Shown one piece after another: positions 8,068-15,479 of a DNA stretch of 64,000 nucleotides. Source of the DNA: Magnetospirillum aberrantis SpK (GTDB taxonomy: Bacteria > Pseudomonadota > Alphaproteobacteria > Rhodospirillales > Magnetospirillaceae). The notes under the pieces are model-generated. The model was not told the origin of the DNA and ran no database searches. It was given only the letters and a program-made list of their open reading frames with translations. The DNA is taken from contig NZ_JAAIYP010000036.1 in assembly GCF_011022235.1 (NCBI RefSeq), positions 62,001 to 126,000 of the forward strand, in the 5' to 3' direction. A program made the position numbers and the translations under genes. Position 1 is the first letter of the stretch. Each line of letters opens with the position of its first letter.

Positions 8068-8775
8068 TCAAAAGTCGATGGCGAACGAACTGAGGCCGAT
8101 AAGGCTGGTGCGGTCCGACCGGGATTCCAGCGTCACACTGGCTCCGGGCGGCAGGTCGATACGTCCGCGCAGGCTGGGTTGACGGGTACGGACGTACAGG
8201 TTGACCCGCATTTCCTGGCTGTCCTTGAAGGTCTGCAAGTAAAGCTCGCGGGCATTGACCAGAAAGCTGGACAGCGCCAGTACCGGGTCCTTGGTCGCCT
8301 CAACCACCACGCCGCGCATGCCGCGCCCGTAGCCCTCGCTCCAGATGGCCCATTGGTCTTCGCGGATATTCAGGAACATCTTGCTGTTGGCGCGCAGCCC
8401 AGAGACCGTGATGGACAGGAAGTGGCATGGCACGATACCGTCGGCTTCCGCTGCTGTCGGGTGGCTATAGCGCTCCAGGAACGAATCGGACGGCCCACCG
8501 GCCACCACCTGCTGCGGGCCGGCGGCTGCCGGCTGGGCGGCACCGGATTGCGGCGGCGCATCGGTGAAGACCGAAGGAAACGGCGGTACGCCCGGCCCGG
8601 CCGAAACGGTTTCGGCGAGGTCAGAAGCGGGACCGGAACCTGGGGCGAAGACAGGACCGGAATAAATCGAGGTGACGAACGGGGCTTCCGCCTCGGGCGC
8701 CTTGCCGCCCGGAGAGTTGGGCTGCGAGCCCTTACCCCCCTTCGCCTTGTCGTCGCCGGGCTTGTTGGCGTCCAT
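8068..8775 (-). CDS. Unrecognised protein with disordered N-terminus, eCIS leader gene 3
   Basis: 235 aa, not recognised. The first 110 residues are low-complexity (Gly, Pro, Ala, Ser with Lys clusters: DDKAKGGKGSQPNSPGGKAP), which looks disordered. A folded domain follows from about residue 115 (VPCHFLSITVSGLRANSKMF) with a helical segment (LALSSFLVNARELYLQTF) and a strand-rich end. A long disordered N-terminal lead is reminiscent of cargo loaded in eCIS tubes, but similar tails also occur in structural proteins, so this is only a possibility. It is co-directional with its neighbours, 18 and 12 bp apart. Confidence 0.6.
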   Translation of the reverse strand: MDANKPGDDKAKGGKGSQPNSPGGKAPEAEAPFVTSIYSGPVFAPGSGPASDLAETVSAGPGVPPFPSVFTDAPPQSGAAQPAAAGPQQVVAGGPSDSFLERYSHPTAAEADGIVPCHFLSITVSGLRANSKMFLNIREDQWAIWSEGYGRGMRGVVVEATKDPVLALSSFLVNARELYLQTFKDSQEMRVNLYVRTRQPSLRGRIDLPPGASVTLESRSDRTSLIGLSSFAIDF

Positions 8776-8787
8776 GGCTGCTCTCCC

Positions 8788-9177
8788 TTACGCCGTCGGG
8801 AACAAAATGGAGTTGTTGCCCACCACCAGTTGTCCAGACCCGACGCCGCCCAGAAAGCGGTACGACATGTTGAAGGTGGGCGAGCTGTTGCCGAGGTTCA
8901 GTTGCAGGGACGTCCCCTCCCCGCTCACATAGGTCACCACTTCCAGCCCCTGCCGGGCGGTGCTGATCGAGGACAGGCCGCAGACGAACTGAATCTGCTT
9001 CGCCGCGAAGCTGAGGTTGACCAGCGGCGGCGTGCTCGACGTGGTGTAGGGCAACACCTGCTGGATGTAGTTCGCGCCCGACAGGAAGGTGTTCGAATCG
9101 GTCAAGGCCAGAAAGGCCGACAGCGGCAGCGAACTGTCGTCCGCAGTGAAGATGAAGGCGATCTGATAGCAGTTCAT
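8788..9177 (-). CDS. Unrecognised small protein, eCIS leader gene 2
   Basis: 129 aa from the ATG at 9177. The reading frame is open further upstream but that part is Arg-rich, non-protein-like sequence read through the intergenic gap. The protein starts MNCYQIAFIFTADDSSLPLS and alternates short strands with Ser/Thr-rich turns (SGEGTSLQLNLGNSSPTF). It ends VVGNNSILFPTA. No family is recognised. Like leader gene 1 it is small, acidic to neutral and strand-rich, and the two may be paralogous building blocks; visible identity is too low to claim that. Confidence 0.6.
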   Translation of the reverse strand: MNCYQIAFIFTADDSSLPLSAFLALTDSNTFLSGANYIQQVLPYTTSSTPPLVNLSFAAKQIQFVCGLSSISTARQGLEVVTYVSGEGTSLQLNLGNSSPTFNMSYRFLGGVGSGQLVVGNNSILFPTA

Positions 9178-9268
9178 GGCATGGCATCCCTCAGACGGGT
9201 ATTCCGAACGGCCACGGGGGTCGCCTACCATTGGGCGGACGACCCCGGCAACCTGCCGACGACAGGCC

Positions 9269-9682
9269 TTACGACGGCCACTGCAGCGTGGTCGGCGCCT
9301 CGTTGATGACCTGCGGCAACTGACCGACCAAGGCGGCGGTGACCAGCACGTTGGGGTCGTTGGGAGCCGAAAGCGTAAAGAACTGCGGGCCGCCGGCACC
9401 CGCCAGCGACAATTGGAAGTTGAATTGCAAGGCACCCGAGCTGCCACCGGCCGAGGAGGTCAGGAAGGTCAGGGCAGTGCCGGTGATGTTCAACTGTTGC
9501 AGGGGCAGCGGCTGGCCGCTGGCGGTCAATTGCATGCCGGCCGAGGCGGCCATGGGCGCACCGGTGCTCCATGCCACCTGTGAACTCTGCGGAGCCAGCG
9601 GCGCCAACAGCACCTTGATCTTCTGGCCCGGATTGGCGTTGGTGACGGAAATCGTGACGTTCTGGTACTGAATATCCGACAT
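9269..9682 (-). CDS. Unrecognised small protein, eCIS leader gene 1
   Basis: 137 aa from the ATG at 9682, which has GGAG 7 bp upstream (8 bp from the last G to the ATG); upstream in-frame ATGs lie within or before that site. The sequence MSDIQYQNVTISVTNANPGQ reads as a beta-sandwich and continues with LQFNFQLSLAGAGGPQFFTL. It is the first gene of the eCIS transcription unit, so a promoter is expected between here and about 9850. It is not a recognised core component. First-position genes in such operons are often regulators, cargo or decoration proteins. Confidence 0.6.
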   Translation of the reverse strand: MSDIQYQNVTISVTNANPGQKIKVLLAPLAPQSSQVAWSTGAPMAASAGMQLTASGQPLPLQQLNITGTALTFLTSSAGGSSGALQFNFQLSLAGAGGPQFFTLSAPNDPNVLVTAALVGQLPQVINEAPTTLQWPS

Positions 9683-10047
9683 AACCATCTCCCTTATGGA
9701 CGCGCCGCCCACTATCGCGCAACGCGATTAACAACACCAAAAGAACCCGATAAACGGGTTATTTGTGACGCATAATCCAACCAACAAGCATAGCATTATA
9801 ATGCATGCAAAATTCTTAGGACTATGCGTTATCATTCAAACCACTTTTGGTAGATGATGATGTAACGCTAATCTAGCACCGTCCGCTGAGTCAAGCGCAA
9901 TGACTTCTTTAAGTTGTATCGCAATGTGACGCCAGATCGCGTCCCTGGGATTGGTAAAGAGATCGGCGCCCCAACTTCCCCACCTTCTGAACAGCCATCG
10001 CGATCTGAAAGCGGCGGACCGGAGCTGAATCGTCCTGTGACAAAGTC
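9683..10047. other. AT-rich intergenic stretch upstream of the eCIS operon
   Basis: No convincing gene. Base composition drops clearly from the flanking genes, especially at 9725-9910. It contains the 12-bp perfect palindrome GCATTATAATGC at 9793-9804 and a hairpin AACCCG-ATAAA-CGGGTT around 9747-9763. Both lie upstream of the first eCIS gene, where promoter and operator sites are expected, but I could not fix a convincing -35/-10 pair. Confidence 0.5.
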
Positions 10048-10245
10048 ATGTCGCGAAGCAACCGCTCATACCGGCAACCCATTGAAATGACCCGTTCGGC
10101 CGAGGAAGGCCGCAAACCGGAAAGCGTGTTCGGTTTCGTGCAGGGGATCACCGCCATCGCCCGCGACAAGCCCCATCAGGACGCCTGGCTCGACCTGGAG
10201 GCCCGGGCGAAGAAGCTGCTCGACCGCGCGGCCTGGTATCCGTAA
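10048..10245 (+). pseudogene. Possible gene remnant (about 65 codons)
   Basis: An open stretch whose second half reads like real protein: SVFGFVQGITAIARDKPHQD, then a helix with LEARAKKLL. The first part (MSRSNRSYRQPIEMTR) is not convincing and no ribosome site is visible. The C-terminal pattern resembles the end of a larger plasmid or phage protein, possibly the DUF932 type, but that is a weak impression. It is most simply read as the 3' scrap of a gene truncated during rearrangement of this accessory region. Confidence 0.3.
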
Positions 10246-10349
10246 AGCCGGAGATACGGGTTTCCGTATTTCCGGCTTCATCCTCTCGACAATGTTCCCT
10301 CTCCGGCCGGTGTATGCTATTGTCCTACAGGCATGAAAGGAGCACTTCG

Positions 10350-10616
10350 ATGGCCAATCTCGCGCCGGTCAGTGTCCGGATTTCGGCTCAGGAACGTGAG
10401 CTCCTCGAAGCCGCTGCCGAACAGTCCCGCACCAATTTGAGCGACTTCATCCGCCGCAAGGCGGTGGAGGCCGCGGAGATCGAACTCGTCCAGCAGAACC
10501 GCGTGGTCATCCCCGCAGCCGACTGGGAGAGGTTTGAAGCCTGGGCCGACAGCCCGGCGAAGGAAGTTCCGGCCCTCGGCGAGCTTGCCAAGGCCACTCC
10601 ACCATGGCGCGACTGA
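10350..10616 (+). CDS. TacA-type antitoxin (DUF1778, ribbon-helix-helix)
   Basis: 88 aa. It starts ANLAPVSVRISAQERELLEA and continues SRTNLSDFIRRKAVEAAEIE, the signature of DUF1778 antitoxins that bind DNA through an RHH fold and neutralise a GNAT toxin with the C-terminal tail (here WERFEAWADSPAKEVPALGEL). The chosen ATG has AGGAG 9 bp upstream. The downstream toxin gene overlaps by 13 bp. The pair is probably autoregulated from a promoter just upstream, by analogy with TacAT and AtaRT. Confidence 0.9.
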   Translation: MANLAPVSVRISAQERELLEAAAEQSRTNLSDFIRRKAVEAAEIELVQQNRVVIPAADWERFEAWADSPAKEVPALGELAKATPPWRD

Positions 10617-11119
10617 GCCCGCCTCGTCCGCTAGACGGAACGGACGACCGGGAAGCCTTCGACTGCGGCCGGGACTCGATGAACCAGTGGTTCCGGCGGA
10701 ATGCCTGGCGCAATCAGCAACTCGGCATCTCTCGCACCACGGTACTGTGCGACACGGAAACCGGCGCCATCGTCGGCTACGTCACCTTGAGCACGGGACA
10801 AATCGAGCGGGAATTCCTGCCCAAGGCGGCGCAGCGCAATACGCCGGACACCGTCCCGATCTTCCTGCTCGGCCAGCTTGCCGTCGACCGGCGGTTCCAG
10901 CGGACGGGCGTGGCCCGGTCGTTGCTGTTCTATGCTCTGAAGACGTCGGTTCTGGTGTCCAGGCAAGTCGGCTGCTTCGGGGTTCTCACCCATCCCCTTG
11001 ATGAAGAGGTGCGCGGGTTCTATCGCCGCTTCGGCTTCGAGGATCTGCCCGGTGATCCCAAGCGAAGCATGATCGTCCGCATCAAGGATCTCGAACGCAA
11101 CGGGTTCGCGGCGAACTGA
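10604..11119 (+). CDS. TacT-type GNAT acetyltransferase toxin
   Basis: 171 aa, usual length for tRNA-acetylating GNAT toxins. Visible family features are PLDGTDDREAFDCGRDSMNQ and WFRRNAWRNQQLGISRTTV at the N-terminus, the acetyl-CoA binding strand-loop LLGQLAVDRRFQRTGVARSL (R/Q-x-x-G-x-G/A), and the conserved C-terminal FYRRFGFEDLPGDPKRSMIV with the tyrosine used in the family. The expected reaction is acetylation of aminoacyl-tRNA, blocking translation. It is paired with the overlapping DUF1778 antitoxin. Confidence 0.9.
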   Translation: MARLSPPRPLDGTDDREAFDCGRDSMNQWFRRNAWRNQQLGISRTTVLCDTETGAIVGYVTLSTGQIEREFLPKAAQRNTPDTVPIFLLGQLAVDRRFQRTGVARSLLFYALKTSVLVSRQVGCFGVLTHPLDEEVRGFYRRFGFEDLPGDPKRSMIVRIKDLERNGFAAN

Positions 11120-11181
11120 TACCCCAGCCATCACGACAGGAGGACACAACCATCAAACTGAAGGAATTTCACCAAGGCAGG

Positions 11182-12750
11182 TCAGGTCGCTAACGCCGTG
11201 ACAACATCCTCCAGAACGGCGCGCCAATCTCCACGCCGGCTTTGACGAAACAAGCGCATAGAAGGATACCACGGGCTGTCGTCACGGCCTTGCTGCCAGC
11301 GCCAATCGGACGCGAAGGGAAGCAAGACCCACACAGGCTTGCCGAGAGCACCAGCCAGATGGGCGACGGCGGTGTCGACGGTAATCACTAGATCAAGAGC
11401 CGCGATGGCGGCGGCAGTATCGGAAAAGTCCACCAATCTAGACGACAGATCGACCAGGCCCGAGGTGTCGCAGTTGACAGGCCCACTCTCATGGCTCTCG
11501 AATTTCTGCAAGCTGAACAAGCTGATACCGCCCGCCACACGGGATAGCTCCCCGGCCATCAACGGCAGAGGTATGGACCGCAGGTGGTCGCCGCCATGTT
11601 TGGGATCACCCGCCCAGACAATCCCGATACGGAATCCTTCTGCCATCTCCGCCATGCGGTCGCGCCACTCCTTGACCTTGCGGGGGTTGGCCTTCAGGTA
11701 AGGCTCTTCCATGGTCAGATCGATTTCGCGAGTCAGTCCTAGCACATGGGGCAGGCTCAGCAGCGGCAGATGGGTGTCGATATGCCCCGTGTCTTGCTCT
11801 GGTGTCACGACCCGTTCCACCCCCGGGAAATCCCTCACCAGCGGCAACAAAGCCGGCCGGACCTGTAGCACCACACGACCACCTCGACATCGGACCCGCT
11901 CTACGAAACGCAGGAACTGGATGGTATCGCCATATCCCTGTTCTGCATGCAGCAGAATAATGCGATCATTCAGATCAACGCCGTCCCATTGTGGCTGGGC
12001 GAAGACACGTTGGCGCAGGCCCCCCGGCCGCGCCCGCCACCGCCACTCGTAGTCACGCCAACCATCATCGAAAAGGCCGAGACTGAGGCTGGTCAGGGCG
12101 TGGTTGTAGCGGATTACAGCGTTATCGGGAGCTATTGACACCGCCCGCTGATGGATAGGCAACGCCTCTTGCGGCCTGCCCATATACTGCTGGAGGTGGT
12201 TGCCGAGATTGGACAGCACAAGGCCATTTTCCGGTGCGAGTCCGGCGGCCTGTTGAAGAGCGGCCAAAGCTTCGTCTAACTCGCCGGTCGCTTGAGCCGC
12301 CAAGCCAAACTCCGTCAATAATTGGACGTCCGTGGGAGCGGCGATTACCGCTTGGCGGAATGTAACCAGTGCTTCGGGCACCCGATGAAGCGCGGACAGC
12401 AACCTCGCCTTGGCGACCAAGGCGCCAGACCATTGCGGCCTGATCGCCAAGGCCTGATCGTATGCGGACATGGCATCCTTGGGCTGATGCATAGTGACGC
12501 ATAAATTCCCCAGGTGAAGGTACGGAGCAGGGTTACCGGGGGACAACAAGATGGTGCGTAAATAAGCTGAAGCAGCTTCTGGAAAGCGTCCATCTCGTTC
12601 TAAGCACAGGGCTAACAGATGGTTCGCACCATAATCGTCTGGCCGGCTGTGGAGAATATCCCGGCAGATAGATTCCGCCACGTCCAGCGATCCGGCCCGA
12701 AGATGCTGCGTGGCTTGGTGGAAACGTTCATCGAGTTCGGCTTTATCCAT
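11182..12750 (-). CDS. TPR protein fused to a GT9/OGT-like glycosyltransferase domain
   Basis: 522 aa from an ATG with AAGGGGGG upstream; the frame opens 13 codons earlier without a ribosome site. Residues 1-230 are tandem TPRs (AESICRDILHSRPDDYGANHL; AYLRTILLSPGNPAPYLHLG; ALPIHQRAVSIAPDNAVIRY). From about residue 255 a glycosyltransferase-like domain follows: ILLHAEQGYGDTIQFLRF, RIGIVWAGDPKHGGDHLRSI and a conserved end with DLVITVDTAVAHLAGALGKP followed by VWVLLPFASDWRW. Such proteins are common in Rhodospirillales and may glycosylate protein or surface targets; the substrate is unknown. The gene lies outside the Tn7-like element, adjacent to its left end. Confidence 0.82.
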   Translation of the reverse strand: MDKAELDERFHQATQHLRAGSLDVAESICRDILHSRPDDYGANHLLALCLERDGRFPEAASAYLRTILLSPGNPAPYLHLGNLCVTMHQPKDAMSAYDQALAIRPQWSGALVAKARLLSALHRVPEALVTFRQAVIAAPTDVQLLTEFGLAAQATGELDEALAALQQAAGLAPENGLVLSNLGNHLQQYMGRPQEALPIHQRAVSIAPDNAVIRYNHALTSLSLGLFDDGWRDYEWRWRARPGGLRQRVFAQPQWDGVDLNDRIILLHAEQGYGDTIQFLRFVERVRCRGGRVVLQVRPALLPLVRDFPGVERVVTPEQDTGHIDTHLPLLSLPHVLGLTREIDLTMEEPYLKANPRKVKEWRDRMAEMAEGFRIGIVWAGDPKHGGDHLRSIPLPLMAGELSRVAGGISLFSLQKFESHESGPVNCDTSGLVDLSSRLVDFSDTAAAIAALDLVITVDTAVAHLAGALGKPVWVLLPFASDWRWQQGRDDSPWYPSMRLFRQSRRGDWRAVLEDVVTALAT

Positions 12751-12919
12751 GGCGTGCCCCCCCTTCATCATCCTGGTACGGGACAGCACATGCTTTCAGG
12801 CAAGATCACTCGACCCATTCGGACAATGGATAAGCCAGCCTCAACCGAAAGTGCAACGGCGCCCCCAGATCTCTCTGTCTGGCGCCCCGGTATGATAGAT
12901 TAACGTCACCGGACAAACC

Positions 12920-13070
12920 TGTATCCGGTGACGCGATAGTTCCATACTGAAATAGCGTCAACGTATTGATTTTTCGTCACGCAGATAAATCACAATACGG
13001 CCAATGTTTCATACTGGCACCGTCGGGCCTGTTGGCCCGGCGGTTCGCCGTGACGCGATAGTATCATACC
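12920..13070. repeat. Left end of the Tn7-like element with TnsB-like sites
   Basis: TnsB-like sites are seen at 12930-12947 (GACGCGATAGTTCCATAC) and 13052-13069 (GACGCGATAGTATCATAC), with a partial site at 13004-13014 (ATGTTTCATAC). They match the right-end repeats in inverted orientation and are widely spaced, as in the left end of Tn7 (three separated sites), unlike the dense right end. The remaining sequence to 13202, before the first cargo gene, contains no gene. Confidence 0.82.
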
Positions 13071-13202
13071 AATCACAAGGCCAAACCAGTCCAGCAGTCC
13101 ACAGATCCTCCAAGCTAAAGGCCCCCTCCAAAGCAGCTACCACCTTGTCGATCGCATTCGCCCGGAATACCATTTGTTTAGGTTGAAACCTCCTGGCGCG
13201 CG

Positions 13203-15479
13203 ATGACCGACAAGCAGCCATCCCCTTCCCGCACGGCCATGATTTTCGTTTCGGGAAAGACCGAAGAGACGGCCGTGCTCCGTCACCTGTCCGAGGTCTC
13301 CCTCCGCTTCGACCCTTTTCGGATCGGGCTATTCGAGGGCTGGCGGGTGGCCGTGCTAAATCTGGAGGAGTGTGATCCAGACAATGGGCTCTATAGCCCG
13401 TATCTCAAACATCTCACAAAAAGCAGTCTTGCAGAATCCATCCAAAACACCTTCCGCGCGGGAGAAATAATAAGCGAATTTGGAACGGTTTCAGTAGAGC
13501 AATTACTGAAGATAGCTGACGATATTTTTTCTCCTGAAATATCGCTATTTATCGGCCTCTCCACGAGCGACGACAAAAATCTGAAAGTCGGCGATGTCGT
13601 CGTTGCCAACACATTTTATTCCACGAATTCCGAAGACATTTCCGCCATACTGGATGCCCAAGCGGTTTGTGGCGCAGGTACATGGCCGCGACGCGGAAAA
13701 GAGGCCAACGCAAAAGCGCGAGCCTTTCTCGAAGCCGTCGATGGCTTTCCGACAAGAACCGGCACGTCTAGAATTTCCGCCATTCCCGGAACGAAGCTTT
13801 CGGATTTTCCCGGTGGCCCCAACTACCAGCACACCCTATTCATTCGAAGCATCTGCGGGAGTTCGGACGCAACACATCCGCGCGCAGCTTCATCCGCTGC
13901 GGCCTTTTCCATGGAGCTTCTCGCCCATCGGATGGGAAAAACTGACGACCTACACACCCTCCATTCCCAACTCATCGCCCTCAGCCCAGAAGCTTTCGAA
14001 CGAGTCGTGGGTGCCGGCCTGTCCGGTGTTCTGGCCACTCCATTTCGTCAGGCGGCATCGGGGCGGCAACTGAGCGGCGACGTGGGCGGCGGCACGGTGC
14101 GGGTGGAGGCAAAGCGATACCGCACGGGAGTCCCGTCCAACCGCGACCTGCTCGGCGGTCTGGACAGCATGGCTCGGGAGGTGCCGGACCTCAGCCACTG
14201 GGTGGTCGCCAGTACGGCGGAACTGCCGTTGCAGGCCGTGGACGAACTGGCCCTGGCGGCCCAGGAACGCCAAATCCGCGAGGTCATCCTGGATTGGCCC
14301 CAGGCAGGAATACCGCCTCTGGCCGGTCTGCTGACCCTGGGACGGGCAGAGGTGGCTCGGCAACTCCCTGAACTTTCCTCCGCCCTCGACCGCTTAGCCG
14401 GCCGCGCCGACGTGCTGAGGGCAGGCGAGGAAGTTCTTGCCACCTTGCGCTCCATGCCCATGGGGCGCCCGCTCTACAACCCGGTGCTGCCTTATGTGCC
14501 GGGACGGAACACTCCCCGCGATGCTCTGGACGCCCGGTACCGGGTGGTTCCCCTGATGCATCGCGACAAGGAGATGAAGGGCTGGTTGGAATGGGCACGG
14601 GGGGCCAACCGAACTCGCAGCCGCCTGCTGACCGGCGATGGCGGTATGGGCAAGACCCGCTTGCTGATCGAGGTCTGCGAAGCTTTGCGCGCTGACGGAT
14701 GGTGTACCGGCTTCCTGCTGGAAGGCGTGAACAGCGCCGCCCTGCAACGACAACTGACCGGCTCTCAGCCTTTCTTGATCGTGGTGGATTACGCCGAGCG
14801 CCGAGCCTCCGACATTGAAACGCTGTGCGAGGCGCTGCGCACGACCCGCTCGAAGGTGATGCTGGTGATGTTGGCCCGTAACGACGGTCGTTGGCGGGAA
14901 GACATCGTCACCGGCGGCGGCGCGGCGGCCAACGCCCTGGATGACGAGGACGGGCTGCAAATCCTGCAGTTGGAGCCGGCCGTTCCACTCAAGGCCGAGC
15001 ATGCCAGGGCGGCGCGCGAGGACGTTTTCTTCAAAGCACTGCAAGCCTTCGGCTTTAACGACATCATTCCTACCGATCATCCACCGGATTTCGCCGACCC
15101 GAAATACGACCGTATCCTGTTGCTGCTGCTGGAAGCCTGGGCCATCGCCTTTGGCCAACCGGGAAGCCGCCGCACCCCGATTCAGGCGGTGCTCGACCGC
15201 GAGCAGCGCTACCTGAAGAGTCTTGCCCCCGACGGCATTCCGCAGCGGACCATGATGGAAGTGCTGGCCTGGATCTATTACGCCCGTGATGCAGCGATCC
15301 CCGCCCGCCGCGATGCCCTCAAACTGCTGAAAGAATGCCCCTCGCTGGAGGGCCAACCCACAGCAGTGATCGACAAACTCGTCGACATCTTCCACGACAT
15401 CTATCCCGGCCCCCATTTTCTGAACCCCATCCAACCGGACCTGATCGGCCATGCGGTGATGGAGAAATACGGGCCATGA
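13203..15479 (+). CDS. Nucleosidase-like / Mrr-like nuclease / STAND NTPase defence protein
   Basis: 758 aa, apparently three modules. Residues 1-240 resemble the nucleoside phosphorylase fold: SLFIGLSTSDDKNLKVGDVV at 113-132 has the spacing of the G-x-x-G...L-x-x-G-D-V-V motif of PNP/nucleosidase enzymes. Residues 260-380 look like an Mrr-type restriction domain: FERVVGAGLSGVLATPFRQA, then D291 and V-E-A-K near 302, a possible PD-(D/E)xK centre. From 470 on there is a STAND-type P-loop domain with Walker A GDGGMGKT near 480 and Walker B FLIVVDYAE near 524. In antiviral STAND proteins such NTPases sense infection and fire an N-terminal effector. The ATG lacks a good ribosome site. It overlaps the next gene by 4 bp. 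Bases 13380-13870 are far more AT-rich than the rest. Confidence 0.75.
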   Translation: MTDKQPSPSRTAMIFVSGKTEETAVLRHLSEVSLRFDPFRIGLFEGWRVAVLNLEECDPDNGLYSPYLKHLTKSSLAESIQNTFRAGEIISEFGTVSVEQLLKIADDIFSPEISLFIGLSTSDDKNLKVGDVVVANTFYSTNSEDISAILDAQAVCGAGTWPRRGKEANAKARAFLEAVDGFPTRTGTSRISAIPGTKLSDFPGGPNYQHTLFIRSICGSSDATHPRAASSAAAFSMELLAHRMGKTDDLHTLHSQLIALSPEAFERVVGAGLSGVLATPFRQAASGRQLSGDVGGGTVRVEAKRYRTGVPSNRDLLGGLDSMAREVPDLSHWVVASTAELPLQAVDELALAAQERQIREVILDWPQAGIPPLAGLLTLGRAEVARQLPELSSALDRLAGRADVLRAGEEVLATLRSMPMGRPLYNPVLPYVPGRNTPRDALDARYRVVPLMHRDKEMKGWLEWARGANRTRSRLLTGDGGMGKTRLLIEVCEALRADGWCTGFLLEGVNSAALQRQLTGSQPFLIVVDYAERRASDIETLCEALRTTRSKVMLVMLARNDGRWREDIVTGGGAAANALDDEDGLQILQLEPAVPLKAEHARAAREDVFFKALQAFGFNDIIPTDHPPDFADPKYDRILLLLLEAWAIAFGQPGSRRTPIQAVLDREQRYLKSLAPDGIPQRTMMEVLAWIYYARDAAIPARRDALKLLKECPSLEGQPTAVIDKLVDIFHDIYPGPHFLNPIQPDLIGHAVMEKYGP

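Noticed and set aside
11139..11184. AGGAGG followed by ATCAAACTGAAGG and a stop 14 codons later, after the GNAT toxin gene
   Set aside because: ATC is not a credible start here and the peptide is too short; it may be the decayed start of a lost third gene, but nothing supports that.
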